Source of the DNA: an uncultured Acetatifactor sp.
GTDB lineage: Bacteria; Bacillota; Clostridia; Lachnospirales; Lachnospiraceae
Reading direction: 5' to 3'
Assembly (NCBI GenBank): GCA_910584865.1
Contig: CAJUCE010000009.1
Span: forward strand, 62,001-126,000
DNA length: 64,000 nt
This document shows, one piece after another, positions 43,350 to 52,794 of this stretch (the first letter of the stretch is position 1; every line of letters begins with the position of its first letter). The notes under the pieces are model-generated. The model was not told the origin of the DNA and made no database searches. It worked only from the letters and a program-made list of their open reading frames with translations. Position numbers and translations under genes: made by a program.

Positions 43350-45584
43350 CTACAACATAATAGAATCCTTATCCGTAAGCACTACCCCGGCGGGCTGTGC
43401 TGATCCTGTTTTTACGCCTGGCTCTGTCTTTGGTTTCGGCTTGCTTGTAGTTCTGCTCACCTTCTCTGGCGCTGCACCCTCTGGAATTGCATTCTTTGTA
43501 ACTGCATCCCCTGATGCCTTTTTCTCCACTGTCTGTTTTGCAGTATTCTTAGCCGGTTCTTTGGGTGCTGCTTTTGATTCTGTTCTGGGCGCCGCCTTTG
43601 CCTCCTTTCCTGAATCCTGTGGCACTGTCCCTGTTCCACTCTTAAGCAGAACCTGCCCGGCCTCCGCTTTCTGTGTAACTGCTTTTTCCTCCCTGGCATT
43701 CTGTACCTTGTTCTTCTGCGGCACTGCACCTTTCTGCACTGTTGCCTTCTGTGCTGCTGTCTTCTGTGCCCCCGTCCGGTTCTGTGTCTCCGTTTTCTTC
43801 TGTGGCTCTGCTTTCTGTGCCCCTGCTTTCTCCCCCTCTGCCTCCAACTCCATCCGCCGCCACTCCGGCACATGGGCAGATGCCTTGCAGGAACGCAGCA
43901 GTGGATAATCCGGATGCTTCGAGTAGTCCATCTTGTCCACTTTCAGCGCCTTTTTTCCCCGGATAATGACCAGCGCCTTGTCGATAGGCAGCCGCAGCAC
44001 CTCGTCCGGAGTCAGCACAGGCCGCTTCCCTACGCCACTGGTCTCCCGGAACTCCGGCGTATAGTTGGAGATCCGCCACGTCCCCAGCTGCTTCGACCTG
44101 CTGGAGACCGCCACGCTGGCAAGCCCGGTCCGGGAGGAAACGAATTCTGCTGTCAGCGGATCCGTACACCCCAGGAAAAGCTGCACGTCCGCATTCCCCA
44201 GTATCTCCTGCCAGAGGTTCTGCGGATACCGGTTCTGCAGCCCCGCAAGGTTCTGGAACACGCAGGACATGGAGATGTTCCGGGAACGGATCACGCTCAG
44301 GCGCCGGGACAAATCAGGGATGGTGCCGCAGGCGGTCAGCTCCTCCCCCAGCACATGGACCGGCACCGAAAGCTTTCCGCCCTCGCAGTTCTTATCCGCA
44401 TACCGCACCAGCTTGATGAACACGAAGGACAGGAACAGGGACGCCAGGAAGTCAAAGGTGCTGTCCTGGTCGCTGGTCACCAGGAAGTAGGCACACGGCT
44501 CCTGCCCCGGCAGCTCCAGGTCGATCTCATCCCGCGCCGTTATCTTCCGAATCAGCTCCGACTGGAATACCTGCAGGCGGCTCCCCAGCCCAATTACCAC
44601 GCCGCTTCGCACCGTGTCCGATGCCTGCTTGAACAGGCTGTAAGGGGCCTTCGCCGGGTGGGTTGCTGGCAGCACGTCAAACAGGCTGTTCAGCGCCGTC
44701 TCGGAATTCAGGGTAAGCAGCTGGTACACCTGCCCCATATTCCGGCTTTCCTCGGGATAACCCTTGTCAACATAGAGAACCAATGCCTTAAGGAGGTTCA
44801 TCTCAGCACTGTCCCAAAAATGGTCCCCTTTGCTGTCCCCTTTAGTATTGCGGATGATGACATCCACAAAAAGCTGAGCCATCAATTCCTGTCCCTCCAC
44901 CTCCGCAAGGCAGTTCCAGGAATCCGAATTCTCCGGGTTCACCAGATTGAACACCTTCACCACATACCCCTTGTCCCGTAGGTACTCGCTGGACTTCTCA
45001 TACAGCTCACTCTTAGGGTCACAGATGATGAGCGACTCCCCCCTGGAAACTCCCTGCAGGATACGGTTCATACAGAAAGACCGTGTCTTCATGCTGCCGC
45101 TGGCGCCGTACACCGCCAGGTTGCTGTTGAGCCTGGTCTCCTCCGGCACGCAGACATATTTCCTGTCCAGCATCCCCAGCACGATCCCCCGGTGTCGGCG
45201 CAGGTCCCCCACAAGGTCAAGCACGCCCTCCATCTCCCTGCGCCCCATCCACCCGGAAGTGCCGTAAGTCCCCCTGGCGGAATAGGTAAAGTTCCTGTCC
45301 TCGTCATACTCCCCTGAATCGCTGTAGCCGATCCGCATCACCATCAGGAGCAGCACCGCAAGAAGCCCGATACAGATAAATATCCCGTAAATGCCATGGG
45401 GCGGACGCAGCGCCGCCTGGAAACAGGCTGCAATCTCCGGGGATGCCATCAAGGGGGCGGTGCCATCCCCCGGGCTCCCCCCGCCCTCTTTCCACAGGGC
45501 ATAGTTGCCGATGAACTGGGCCAGATACCCGCCCACATACAGGATCGCTGTCACCGCTATAGGCGCAACCACCAGACCCTTCAC
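43350..45584 (-). CDS. VirD4/TraG-type coupling protein
   Basis: At least 744 residues. Two N-terminal membrane helices (about 5-25 and 63-83), then the ATPase: Walker A YGASGSMKTR (159-168), ICDPKSELYE, SDSWNCLAEVEGQE, VLGEELTACGTIPDLSRRLS (Walker B zone) and RNISMSCVFQNLAGLQNRYP. The last 150 residues are Lys/Gln/Thr/Ala-rich repeats, a disordered tail. It brings the relaxase-DNA complex to the transfer channel. GTG 45584 has GAGG six bases before it; six codons upstream an ATA (45602) lies seven bases after AAAGGAGG and would add a cytoplasmic DKRKLVK segment, so the start is uncertain. Confidence 0.85.
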   Translation of the reverse strand: MKGLVVAPIAVTAILYVGGYLAQFIGNYALWKEGGGSPGDGTAPLMASPEIAACFQAALRPPHGIYGIFICIGLLAVLLLMVMRIGYSDSGEYDEDRNFTYSARGTYGTSGWMGRREMEGVLDLVGDLRRHRGIVLGMLDRKYVCVPEETRLNSNLAVYGASGSMKTRSFCMNRILQGVSRGESLIICDPKSELYEKSSEYLRDKGYVVKVFNLVNPENSDSWNCLAEVEGQELMAQLFVDVIIRNTKGDSKGDHFWDSAEMNLLKALVLYVDKGYPEESRNMGQVYQLLTLNSETALNSLFDVLPATHPAKAPYSLFKQASDTVRSGVVIGLGSRLQVFQSELIRKITARDEIDLELPGQEPCAYFLVTSDQDSTFDFLASLFLSFVFIKLVRYADKNCEGGKLSVPVHVLGEELTACGTIPDLSRRLSVIRSRNISMSCVFQNLAGLQNRYPQNLWQEILGNADVQLFLGCTDPLTAEFVSSRTGLASVAVSSRSKQLGTWRISNYTPEFRETSGVGKRPVLTPDEVLRLPIDKALVIIRGKKALKVDKMDYSKHPDYPLLRSCKASAHVPEWRRMELEAEGEKAGAQKAEPQKKTETQNRTGAQKTAAQKATVQKGAVPQKNKVQNAREEKAVTQKAEAGQVLLKSGTGTVPQDSGKEAKAAPRTESKAAPKEPAKNTAKQTVEKKASGDAVTKNAIPEGAAPEKVSRTTSKPKPKTEPGVKTGSAQPAGVVLTDKDSIML

Positions 45585-45598
45585 TAATTTCCTCTTGT

Positions 45599-46738
45599 CT
45601 ATGGGAAAAACCTCCTTTCAAATTTTTCAAAACTGATGGCGGACAGCTCCACCTGCCCGCCGCACAAATGGGCCAGCGCCTCCTTCTGGAAATCAAAGCA
45701 GATGATGGTTCCCCGCCTGTCCTGGAGCTGTAGCGCCGTGCAGAACCGGTTGATACGGGGGATGTCCAGGAAATACCCGAACAGTACCGGATTCCCGTTT
45801 TCGTCCATGGCATCATTCTCCACAACGAACCCTTCATCCCTCCCACACAGCCCCTGCATCAAAATTCTGTCAAGTTCCGCCTTACGCCCGGTATCACACA
45901 GCAGCCTCAGTAGCACATCTCCCCGGTGGTCATTTGTCAGGTAATAAAAATGCCCATAATTCCCATCCAGCAGGAAAAAGCATCGTGTCTGGCTGTCCCC
46001 GTCCGTAAGGATACTGTAGAAAGGCTCCAGCCCGTCCCCGAACAAAAGCCCTGAAACTTCCATGCCCCCATACCTGCCCGGAAAGCGCTGGCAGCACAAA
46101 ACCATTTTCAAAAAAGTCTGCGCCCTCTGCTCTGCCCGGTAGTCCCATTTCGCACCGCAGGGCCCGCCATTGTACACCAGGAAGACCCCGGACGGGGCAA
46201 GCAGCACCCCCGTCATCCGGGAGCTGCGTATCTTGACCGTATCTATGCCCATCTCCTTCACCTCCCGGGAACTGTAGAACGCCGCACCCTCAGGGCAGGG
46301 AGCCCTGGCCTCCCCTTCCGCAAACACATGGGGCTTCTCATCCCGGAACACCGCCACCCCCGCATTCCCCATCGCCACATAGGAGCCCGCAATCCGGTGC
46401 AGCCGCAGCCTCCTCTGCACCTCGCTTTTGAGCATGTTCGTGTCCCCCTTCCCGGTCAGGTGGAAATCGAACCTCCCGGGTTCTTCCTCCAGCAGGAGCC
46501 TTTTCGCCCTCCTCCCCAGACGATAGCCACGGAGCCCGTCCTGGTAATAGGTCCGCAGGAGCCTTTCCTTCTTCAGCATCCATATGACCGTGCTTTTGTA
46601 ACTCTCACTACCGGGAAGACGCCCTATCAGACCAGCCGGGAACTCGCCGCACACAGCGGTCAATGCCAGCAGATGATAGGCCAAAGTCCCCTGCCCGGGA
46701 AGCACTTTCCTGTCCGCCAGACGCACCACCTCCTCCAC
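45599..46738 (-). CDS. Transfer-region hypothetical protein
   Basis: A 379-residue soluble protein. Residues 15-75 look like a winged helix (TLAYHLLALTAVCGEFPAGL, YKSTVIWMLKKERLLRTYYQ). The rest has CFFLLDGNYGHFYYLTNDHR and a conserved-looking end (GTIICFDFQKEALAHLCGGQ). It may be a relaxation or replication-relaxation type factor; this is only from the HTH plus location before traG. The GTG start (46738) has no good ribosome site, and the frame stays open upstream with plausible sequence (KAWRLSLPKSLAATV), so a non-standard upstream start is possible. Its stop overlaps the coupling-protein leader. Confidence 0.65.
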   Translation of the reverse strand: MEEVVRLADRKVLPGQGTLAYHLLALTAVCGEFPAGLIGRLPGSESYKSTVIWMLKKERLLRTYYQDGLRGYRLGRRAKRLLLEEEPGRFDFHLTGKGDTNMLKSEVQRRLRLHRIAGSYVAMGNAGVAVFRDEKPHVFAEGEARAPCPEGAAFYSSREVKEMGIDTVKIRSSRMTGVLLAPSGVFLVYNGGPCGAKWDYRAEQRAQTFLKMVLCCQRFPGRYGGMEVSGLLFGDGLEPFYSILTDGDSQTRCFFLLDGNYGHFYYLTNDHRGDVLLRLLCDTGRKAELDRILMQGLCGRDEGFVVENDAMDENGNPVLFGYFLDIPRINRFCTALQLQDRRGTIICFDFQKEALAHLCGGQVELSAISFEKFERRFFP

Positions 46739-46858
46739 GCTTTTTACCGTGGCGGCTAAAGACTTGGGTAAACTCAGCCGCCATGCCTTTCCGTCACCGC
46801 CCTGTTTCCGGCATTCCCGCCATTTCAGGGCACATGATGTAAAAAAGCCACAAAACCG

Positions 46859-47521
46859 TCAGAAATCTGATATGGATTTTACCTGTTTCTCCCTGTCCGC
46901 AAGCCATCCGGCAAAGCGGTTCTTCTCCATGATATAGACGTTGGTGCCGTCCTTGTCCCCCAGTTCCGTGGTGTTGTACGCATCACACAGCAGGCCGCTG
47001 TCGTCCGCCATCACATAAAGCGCAATCACATCCAGGATCTGCTTCTGTTGCTGGTTGTCGTAGTCCCTGATGCGCCAGTCCGGCAGCTCATGGTCATACA
47101 CATGGGACACGCACACCACGCACCCCCGGAACCTGGGCAGGGGGTTCTCCTCCCCGTACTGCCCCAGCGCCGCATGGAGCGGGTCGAGCAGGAATATCCC
47201 GCTCTGGCGCATCTTCTTTTTGGGGAGCAGCCTGGGCAGCGCCACCCGGAAAATGCCCTCCTCATATGCCACTTCAATGCCGTGGGCTTCCGCTGCCTTC
47301 ACAAGGTACTCCGCCCGGGGCACGCCTGTGGACGCATACAAAAGGTTCCGCAGCTGGCAGGCAATCCCCTCCGCACGCAGCGCCGCCTCCGTTGACATGG
47401 TCTCGTAATTTTCCGGATACCGCTGTATGTCCACGGAATCCATGGCGCAGATGCTGCTGTTCAGGCGCCGCATGTTGTTCTGGATATCCGCAATCCTGCG
47501 TGAAATGATTTTTCTGTCCAA
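46859..47521 (-). CDS. DUF6100-like protein
   Basis: About 220 residues. I chose TTG 47521, seven bases after GGAGGG; a TTG at 47536 sits on a weaker site. It has a helical first half (RRIADIQNNMRRLNSSICAM, AEYLVKAAEAHGIEVAYEEG) and a beta-rich second half with CVVCVSHVYDHELPDWRIRD, YDNQQQKQILDVIALYVMAD and NVYIMEKNRFAGWLAD. This pattern matches DUF6100 of Firmicutes conjugative elements as I recall it. Function unknown; kept beside DUF5697 and TraG genes. Confidence 0.7.
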   Translation of the reverse strand: MDRKIISRRIADIQNNMRRLNSSICAMDSVDIQRYPENYETMSTEAALRAEGIACQLRNLLYASTGVPRAEYLVKAAEAHGIEVAYEEGIFRVALPRLLPKKKMRQSGIFLLDPLHAALGQYGEENPLPRFRGCVVCVSHVYDHELPDWRIRDYDNQQQKQILDVIALYVMADDSGLLCDAYNTTELGDKDGTNVYIMEKNRFAGWLADREKQVKSISDF

Positions 47522-47536
47522 AATATATCCCTCCAA

Positions 47537-47874
47537 TCTTTCCTTATAAAATGTGGTTCTGGCTATAGGCGCCGTCTGCTTCTGTCCCTTATACCCTTCG
47601 GTAAAATCCTCACGTTTTTCTCAGCATCTTTATTCTTCCGGCTAAGCTCCTGTATCATCATAATTTCTTCCGCACCTTCGGTAAATTTCGTACAGCCCTA
47701 TGCGGCACTCCCTGCTACAGCATATATAGTCCACTGCCCTTATCCCACGGTAAAATGAAACCTGCTAAAACCACTTCATGCCCCGGTAAAGAACTGCTGT
47801 CTGTCCCTGTAGTCCATACATCCAGATAACATACTTCTGCCTATTCCTATATCCATCCCTTCGGTAAATTTCTG
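47537..47874 (-). repeat. Non-coding gap with repeated CCTTCGGTAAA motif
   Basis: CCTTCGGTAAA occurs three times on the plus strand (47595-47605, 47675-47685, 47858-47868), with looser versions CCACGGTAAA (47745-47754) and CCCCGGTAAA (47781-47790). Spacing is irregular. The 338-base gap lies between the DUF5697 gene and the DUF6100-like gene and contains no gene that I can support. The motifs could be protein-binding sites or decayed coding repeats. Confidence 0.5.
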
Positions 47875-48399
47875 TCATCTCTTCCTGTAATAGCTCACAT
47901 CCCCCGCCGGATCCACGGTACAGAACCCGGTTATCCCAGGGAAGTCCAACAGGGGAATCTGCCCCGGCACGTCCACCAGCACGATACGGCGGCTCCCATC
48001 CTCCCGGCACCGGCTCATGGCATGGGACACAAGGGCCTCCTGCCCCTCCGCCACATGGACAATCTCATACATCTCCCCATTGGAAAAGAACACAATCTTT
48101 ACCGGAAAGTCCCCGGACGAATGGTACTCCACCCTGTCCATGAAATCCAGCAGAACCCACACCGCCCGCACCATACCGCTGTCAGACGCCCAGGGACACT
48201 CCCCATAAGGATAAAATCCCCCGTCCTCCCCCTCAGCAATACGCCCCTGCCTTTTCAGATGGGCAAGCAGGTTGTTTACCGTCCCCTCCTTTCCGGGATG
48301 GAAAGCGCTAAGCTGCCCCTCCCGGATTCCCGGATATAAGGAAACCTCCTGAAGCAGCGCCGCAGCCTCCTTCCCATAAATCTCTGCCCTGGTTCTCAA
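47875..48399 (-). CDS. DUF5697 family protein
   Basis: A 174-residue protein. I chose TTG 48399: it lies eight bases after GGAGG and gives the family-like start RTRAEIYGKEAAALLQEVSL; ATG 48405 would be too close to the site. Residues 20-60 look like a winged helix (GQLSAFHPGKEGTVNNLLAH, LKRQGRIAEGEDGGFY). Then VRAVWVLLDFMDRVEYHSSG, FPVKIVFFSNGEMYEIVHVA and RIVLVDVPGQIPLLDFPGIT. The match to DUF5697 is strong. A DNA-binding regulator or relaxosome factor of transfer is possible from the winged helix; not established. Confidence 0.8.
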   Translation of the reverse strand: MRTRAEIYGKEAAALLQEVSLYPGIREGQLSAFHPGKEGTVNNLLAHLKRQGRIAEGEDGGFYPYGECPWASDSGMVRAVWVLLDFMDRVEYHSSGDFPVKIVFFSNGEMYEIVHVAEGQEALVSHAMSRCREDGSRRIVLVDVPGQIPLLDFPGITGFCTVDPAGDVSYYRKR

Positions 48400-48588
48400 T
48401 GGCATCACCTCCCCCTCCAGACCCCAACATCTTCATTATTTCAGATTTCCATATGTTCTGCCCATGTACCTTCGCTTCCTGAATTTGCCAGCGACAGCAC
48501 CCTGTAACTGAATGAACGCTTCCCCACCACTGAAACAAAACAAGTCTCCTCTCACCCCATCAGAAGTGATTTCCGCTAGAACAACTTT

Positions 48589-48624
48589 GGGCGCTTAATA
48601 ACGAAATCCTGCGCACACTGGCAA
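48589..48624 (-). repeat. 36-bp dispersed repeat, copy C
   Basis: On the minus strand it reads TTGCCAGTGTGCGCAGG ... TTAAGCGCCC, matching copies at 26979 and 55297 but in the opposite orientation. It lies in the 250-base gap (48409-48658) between the VirB4 gene end and the DUF5697 gene. The rest of the gap shows no gene. Confidence 0.6.
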
Positions 48625-48658
48625 CATTCTGGTTCCGTTTTTTCCAGGTCAGGAAGCT

Positions 48659-51600
48659 TCATTCCAGCCCTGCCCCGTCTCCCTGCCGCATCCTTTCCAC
48701 CAGCTCTTTCAGTTCTCTCCTGTCCGTGGTGATCAGTTCTTTCTCCAGCGGGCTTGCCTTGAACTCCACCATGATATTATTGCTATTGGTGCTGATCAGC
48801 CCGTTCCCACGCTCAAAATGGGTAATCTCCATGACCTCCGCATCCGACAGGTGCAGGGCATCCTGTACCCGCACCGCCTCCTCATCTTCCAGGTTCAGGA
48901 TAATCTTCGTCTTCGAGTTGTTGATGATACCCTTTCCGAACCGCCCGCCGTCCAGATTAAAGAAGTCGTTCAAGTCCTGGCTGGCGCAGACCGCAGATCC
49001 GCCGTACCCCCGGATGGTCTTGAAAATCTCCAGGACAAAATCCCCCGCAAGCCGTGTGCCCGTTGCGCCTGCGCCGGAAAGCAGCTGCCAGCATTCATCT
49101 ATAAAGATGGTCTTCTCCTCGGTACGGTCCTCCTTCGCCCTGTCCCAGACGAAATCCAAAGCCACGAACATCCCCACCGTCAGCAGGTCACCCGTCAGGG
49201 ACGAGATGTCCAGCACCGTATATTTATTCTGCAGGGAGACATTCGTCTGCTGGTTAAAGGTACTGGCAGAGCCGTTCACCAGCCGGTTCAGTATGTTGGC
49301 AAGCCGCTGGGTATCCGGCGACTCCTTCAGCACCCGATACAAATCACCCAGCACCGGCATCTCACGGTACTTTCCCGGACAATCCGGGTCTGCCAGAGAC
49401 TCATTGTCGTGGGTGATGCCCTTTGCATTGTAGGTATGTATCATGGCCTCGTCCAGAAGCTGCCGCTCTTCATGTGTCATGTCCGGAATCAGCAGGCTGA
49501 AAAAGATATGGAGCCGCTGGATCTTCTCCGCCAGTTCGGAAAGGGTGACGTCCGGCCCGTCCAGGAGTGCGCTCACGGAACGGTCTACCTGCCTTATCTC
49601 CATCACATTGATGCAGTGGGGGCTGGCCGGGGAAACCTGGATGAACTCCCCTCCCACATTAGCGCAGGCCCGGTGGAACTCATGCCCTTTCAACGGCGCA
49701 ATGATGAAAATGGGAATCCCCTTCCGCCGCATCCGCAGGGCCATCAGCTGCATGGTAAAGGTCTTCCCCGCCCCGCTGGTGCCCAGGATCGCCATGTTGG
49801 CATTTTTATAAACTGCGGAATTAAATATGTCCACAATGATCAGGGAGCTGTTATATTTATTCACTCCCAGCAGAATGCCGTTGTCATCGCACATCTCATA
49901 ACTGGTAAAGGGATAACAGCCCGCAGCGCCCCCAGTCAGGAGGTTCCGCTTCGTGCGCCCATACAGCTTCTTTTCCATAGAGACAAGCGGCAGCGTGGAA
50001 AGGAACGCCTGCTCCTCCCGGAAATGGCAGGAACTGGCCCGCATGTCCTGGGACAGCAGGAGCTTCTTCATCTCGTTCACCTTCCATTCCAGGTCATCCA
50101 CCGTGGATGCAGTGACAGTAATCAGTAAGTTCATGTAATAGAAATCCTCGTTATTGGCAAGCCCCTCCTTCAGGAAGTAGCCGCTTCGGATGGCGCTGTC
50201 GATATCGTCAAAGTCCGTGTTGGTGTCGCTGGCATCCTTAATCTTAGAGCGGTTGATGCGCAGCTGCTGTCCCACCTTCTGGATGATCAGCTCTTTGGGC
50301 TGCCTGCTGAGGAATATGTCCAGATCAATCCCGTCCCCGGCATTCACCATCAGGCTCAGCCACCCTGCAGGCACCTGGCTCCTGTATCCGTCCGATGGCA
50401 CCATCAGGTAAGCGTAATATAGCCCGTCAATGCAGATATAGTGGCTATGGGTAAAATCAATGGACTTCGGGGCGAAAAATTCCGCAGCCGGTATGCTGCC
50501 CTCATAAAAAGAACTACCCTCTGCATTCCCCTGTTTGGAATTATCGCTTATATCCCTCTGGTTAAAACCATCCCTCATGCCTCTCATGCTGAAACCCTCT
50601 CCTGTATCTCCCTGGCCAAACTCATTCCCCATGTCTTTCCGGCTCCAACTGTCCCCTGCAAAATTCCGGTACCCCGCCGCCACTTCCTGCACTTTCCGGG
50701 AGAGCGGCTTCTCTGCGCTTTCATTCCTGCAGAGCAGGTTATAGAGCACATCCACCGTAAACTCATCCTCATTATCCGGAATGATTACCTCATTCCCGCA
50801 CTGGCGGAGATAGTTGGACGCCGTGCGGACTGCCCCCTGCAGCTGGGAAATGGCTTCCGCCTCCTCATCGCCGCGCCTGGCATCCCATGGCTTATATTCA
50901 AAAATCAGGAAGAACCTGCGCGTAATGGCTTCCCTTGAACTGATCTGCTGCACGAACTGCAGATAGTCCTCCTGCATGAGCCGGCACTGCCCGTTGGTCT
51001 CCTGCGCCATCTCCCGCCGCACTGTATTGATGTGGCGGCCAATATCCGCCCTCCTGGTCAGCACCTTGAACTGGAGCTTCACCGGGCTTATCTTCAAATA
51101 GGACACAAAGGAGTAGATGATGCCCCTCTGCTCCCGGGCGCTCCGGAGCAGGAAGTTGATGGGCACCACCTCCACCACCTTCACATAGCGGTGGTCTTTG
51201 GTGTATATCATGCCATTCTCCACTTTGGAAATAGGGAGATATTCCGCTAAAGGGTTCCGGAAAGCCTGGGGCTGATGCTTTGCTTTTGCAGAACCCCGGC
51301 GCTTCGCCCTATCCTGGTTTTGGTTTCCGGCGTTCTTTTTCTGCATTTTGCCAGCGTCTTTCGTATAGCGGTTATGCCCTTCGTTATGGCACATTTCTAC
51401 GCCAGCCTGTCTGCCAGGCTTTCCTTGTCGGCCAACTTCTGCCTGTCTATTGGTTTTCCCATATCTTTCAGCATTTACCTGTATATTGGCTTTCCCATAC
51501 CTGTCAGCTTTTACCTGTCCACGGTTTTTCCCCTGTCTGTCAGTATTCCCCTGCCCGGCGCTTTTCTGTACATCTCTTTCCTGCCTGCGTCTATCCTGCC

Positions 51601-52381
51601 TCTTATCCCCCAGGTTTTCGGTGCCGCCATTTTGCGTCCTGTCAAGTTTCCCGTCCCATTCCTCATGGTTTCTCCGGCCCTGGCTGGGGCGCAGCTTCTG
51701 GCGGATCTCATACCCTTTTATCTGGTCAAATTCTTCCGGGAAATCCTCTTCCCCGGTACGCCTCCATCCGGATATCCCGCCTATGTTGCCTTTACTGTTT
51801 TTTCCGCTTATGTTTTTTCTGTCTATGCTGTCTTTACTATTATTTCTACCGGACGTGTGCCCCCTAGCAATAACCTGTCTTCTTTCCGGATGGGCTTCCC
51901 CGCACATCTCCTGATGATCTCCTGCCCGACCGGTTCCCTGCCTATTTCTCTGTGGGCTGTCTCTTCCATCTTTCTGCCGGCTTTTTCTCCCATCTATCTG
52001 GCAGTCTCCATCCTGGCTCCCTGCCCCCTGCGGCTTCGTCCTCCGGGATTTTCCTTTCTGTCCCTGCGCCTCTTCCTTATCCCCGCCCACTACCCGGCGG
52101 TTCCGCAGGTATTTCAGTAAGATTGCCATGAATGATGTCAGGCTCTCCCCCGAAATCCCGATCAGGGCAAACAGCCCCAGGGGAAGCGAGGTAAGGCACA
52201 GCACGATGACACGCACCGTCAGCCCTGCCGGGAGGAAAAGGAAAACAGGAATCCCGGTCCCCCCTGCGAGGATGCCCGCCTCAATCACGTTCCGCGCCTT
52301 GAACATCCCGCCGAAGAAAGTCCCCGTATCCACGAAGTTCGGCGGGATGACATAAATATCACGGTCATTCTGGTTATCCAT
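48659..52381 (-). CDS. VirB3-VirB4 (PrgI-TraE) fusion ATPase with long linker
   Basis: A 1240-residue protein; ATG follows GAGAGAGGTAACAG. Residues 1-95 are PrgI/VirB3-like (IYVIPPNFVDTGTFFGGMFK, two membrane helices ending near 90). Residues 100-370 are a hydrophilic Arg/Lys/Gly/Asn/Gln linker with decayed 10-13 residue repeats (RYGKANIQVNAERYGKTNRQ). Residues 370-860 are the VirB4 N-terminal domain, with a second Met/Gly/Asp insertion near 580-625. The ATPase has Walker A GTSGAGKT (867-874) and Walker B IFIDECWQLL. It powers assembly of the transfer channel at the membrane. The fusion and large linker are unusual. Confidence 0.85.
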   Translation of the reverse strand: MDNQNDRDIYVIPPNFVDTGTFFGGMFKARNVIEAGILAGGTGIPVFLFLPAGLTVRVIVLCLTSLPLGLFALIGISGESLTSFMAILLKYLRNRRVVGGDKEEAQGQKGKSRRTKPQGAGSQDGDCQIDGRKSRQKDGRDSPQRNRQGTGRAGDHQEMCGEAHPERRQVIARGHTSGRNNSKDSIDRKNISGKNSKGNIGGISGWRRTGEEDFPEEFDQIKGYEIRQKLRPSQGRRNHEEWDGKLDRTQNGGTENLGDKRQDRRRQERDVQKSAGQGNTDRQGKNRGQVKADRYGKANIQVNAERYGKTNRQAEVGRQGKPGRQAGVEMCHNEGHNRYTKDAGKMQKKNAGNQNQDRAKRRGSAKAKHQPQAFRNPLAEYLPISKVENGMIYTKDHRYVKVVEVVPINFLLRSAREQRGIIYSFVSYLKISPVKLQFKVLTRRADIGRHINTVRREMAQETNGQCRLMQEDYLQFVQQISSREAITRRFFLIFEYKPWDARRGDEEAEAISQLQGAVRTASNYLRQCGNEVIIPDNEDEFTVDVLYNLLCRNESAEKPLSRKVQEVAAGYRNFAGDSWSRKDMGNEFGQGDTGEGFSMRGMRDGFNQRDISDNSKQGNAEGSSFYEGSIPAAEFFAPKSIDFTHSHYICIDGLYYAYLMVPSDGYRSQVPAGWLSLMVNAGDGIDLDIFLSRQPKELIIQKVGQQLRINRSKIKDASDTNTDFDDIDSAIRSGYFLKEGLANNEDFYYMNLLITVTASTVDDLEWKVNEMKKLLLSQDMRASSCHFREEQAFLSTLPLVSMEKKLYGRTKRNLLTGGAAGCYPFTSYEMCDDNGILLGVNKYNSSLIIVDIFNSAVYKNANMAILGTSGAGKTFTMQLMALRMRRKGIPIFIIAPLKGHEFHRACANVGGEFIQVSPASPHCINVMEIRQVDRSVSALLDGPDVTLSELAEKIQRLHIFFSLLIPDMTHEERQLLDEAMIHTYNAKGITHDNESLADPDCPGKYREMPVLGDLYRVLKESPDTQRLANILNRLVNGSASTFNQQTNVSLQNKYTVLDISSLTGDLLTVGMFVALDFVWDRAKEDRTEEKTIFIDECWQLLSGAGATGTRLAGDFVLEIFKTIRGYGGSAVCASQDLNDFFNLDGGRFGKGIINNSKTKIILNLEDEEAVRVQDALHLSDAEVMEITHFERGNGLISTNSNNIMVEFKASPLEKELITTDRRELKELVERMRQGDGAGLE
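51272..52084 (-). repeat. Low-complexity linker region of the VirB4 gene
   Basis: About 270 codons rich in Arg, Lys, Gly, Asn and Gln. The 3' half has decayed tandem units around 33-39 bp with TGTATATTGGC/CTGTCTATTGG type words visible on the plus strand near 51400-51560. The frame is kept. It separates the membrane head from the VirB4 domain. Confidence 0.6.
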
Positions 52382-52794
52382 CTGTTACCTCTCTCTCTTT
52401 TCTGCGGCCATCAGGCAGAATATGCCCGCCTGTCACAATATCTGCATGGCTCCACCTCCCTCCGCAGACTTTCTTTGCCCAGATGATTCGGGCATATCTG
52501 CTTATATCAACTGCCGGGAACATCAGCCAGCGTAAAGAAGTATCTACAAATAACTGCTGCAAGTCTAATGCAATATTCATTGTATTTCCCAGCTTTTGTC
52601 TAAACAAATTGCAACAGTTATTTTCCGACAGTTCCTAAATGCACATCGAACGGACGCTTCTGGAGCCGGATGCAAAGAAGCGGCATATGATAAAAGCCTT
52701 ACTTCCATCGTCAAGGATGGATGCACCCACGGACATAGGCACATGGGCCATCGCTTCCCAAAACATGGTTCTGGAAACCTTTTCTACAGCCGCC
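52382..52794. other. Gap between VirB4 and the C39 peptidase gene
   Basis: A 413-base gap inside the transfer operon. A minus-strand frame (ATG 52580 to 52374, starting MNIALDLQQLFVDTSLRWLM) lacks a ribosome site and ends across the VirB4 start site. Plus-strand frames here are shadows. No hairpin of note. Nothing else is seen. Confidence 0.4.

Noticed and set aside
52374..52580. Minus-strand 68-codon frame before the VirB4 gene
   Set aside because: No ribosome site, runs into the VirB4 start, and the sequence has no conserved look.
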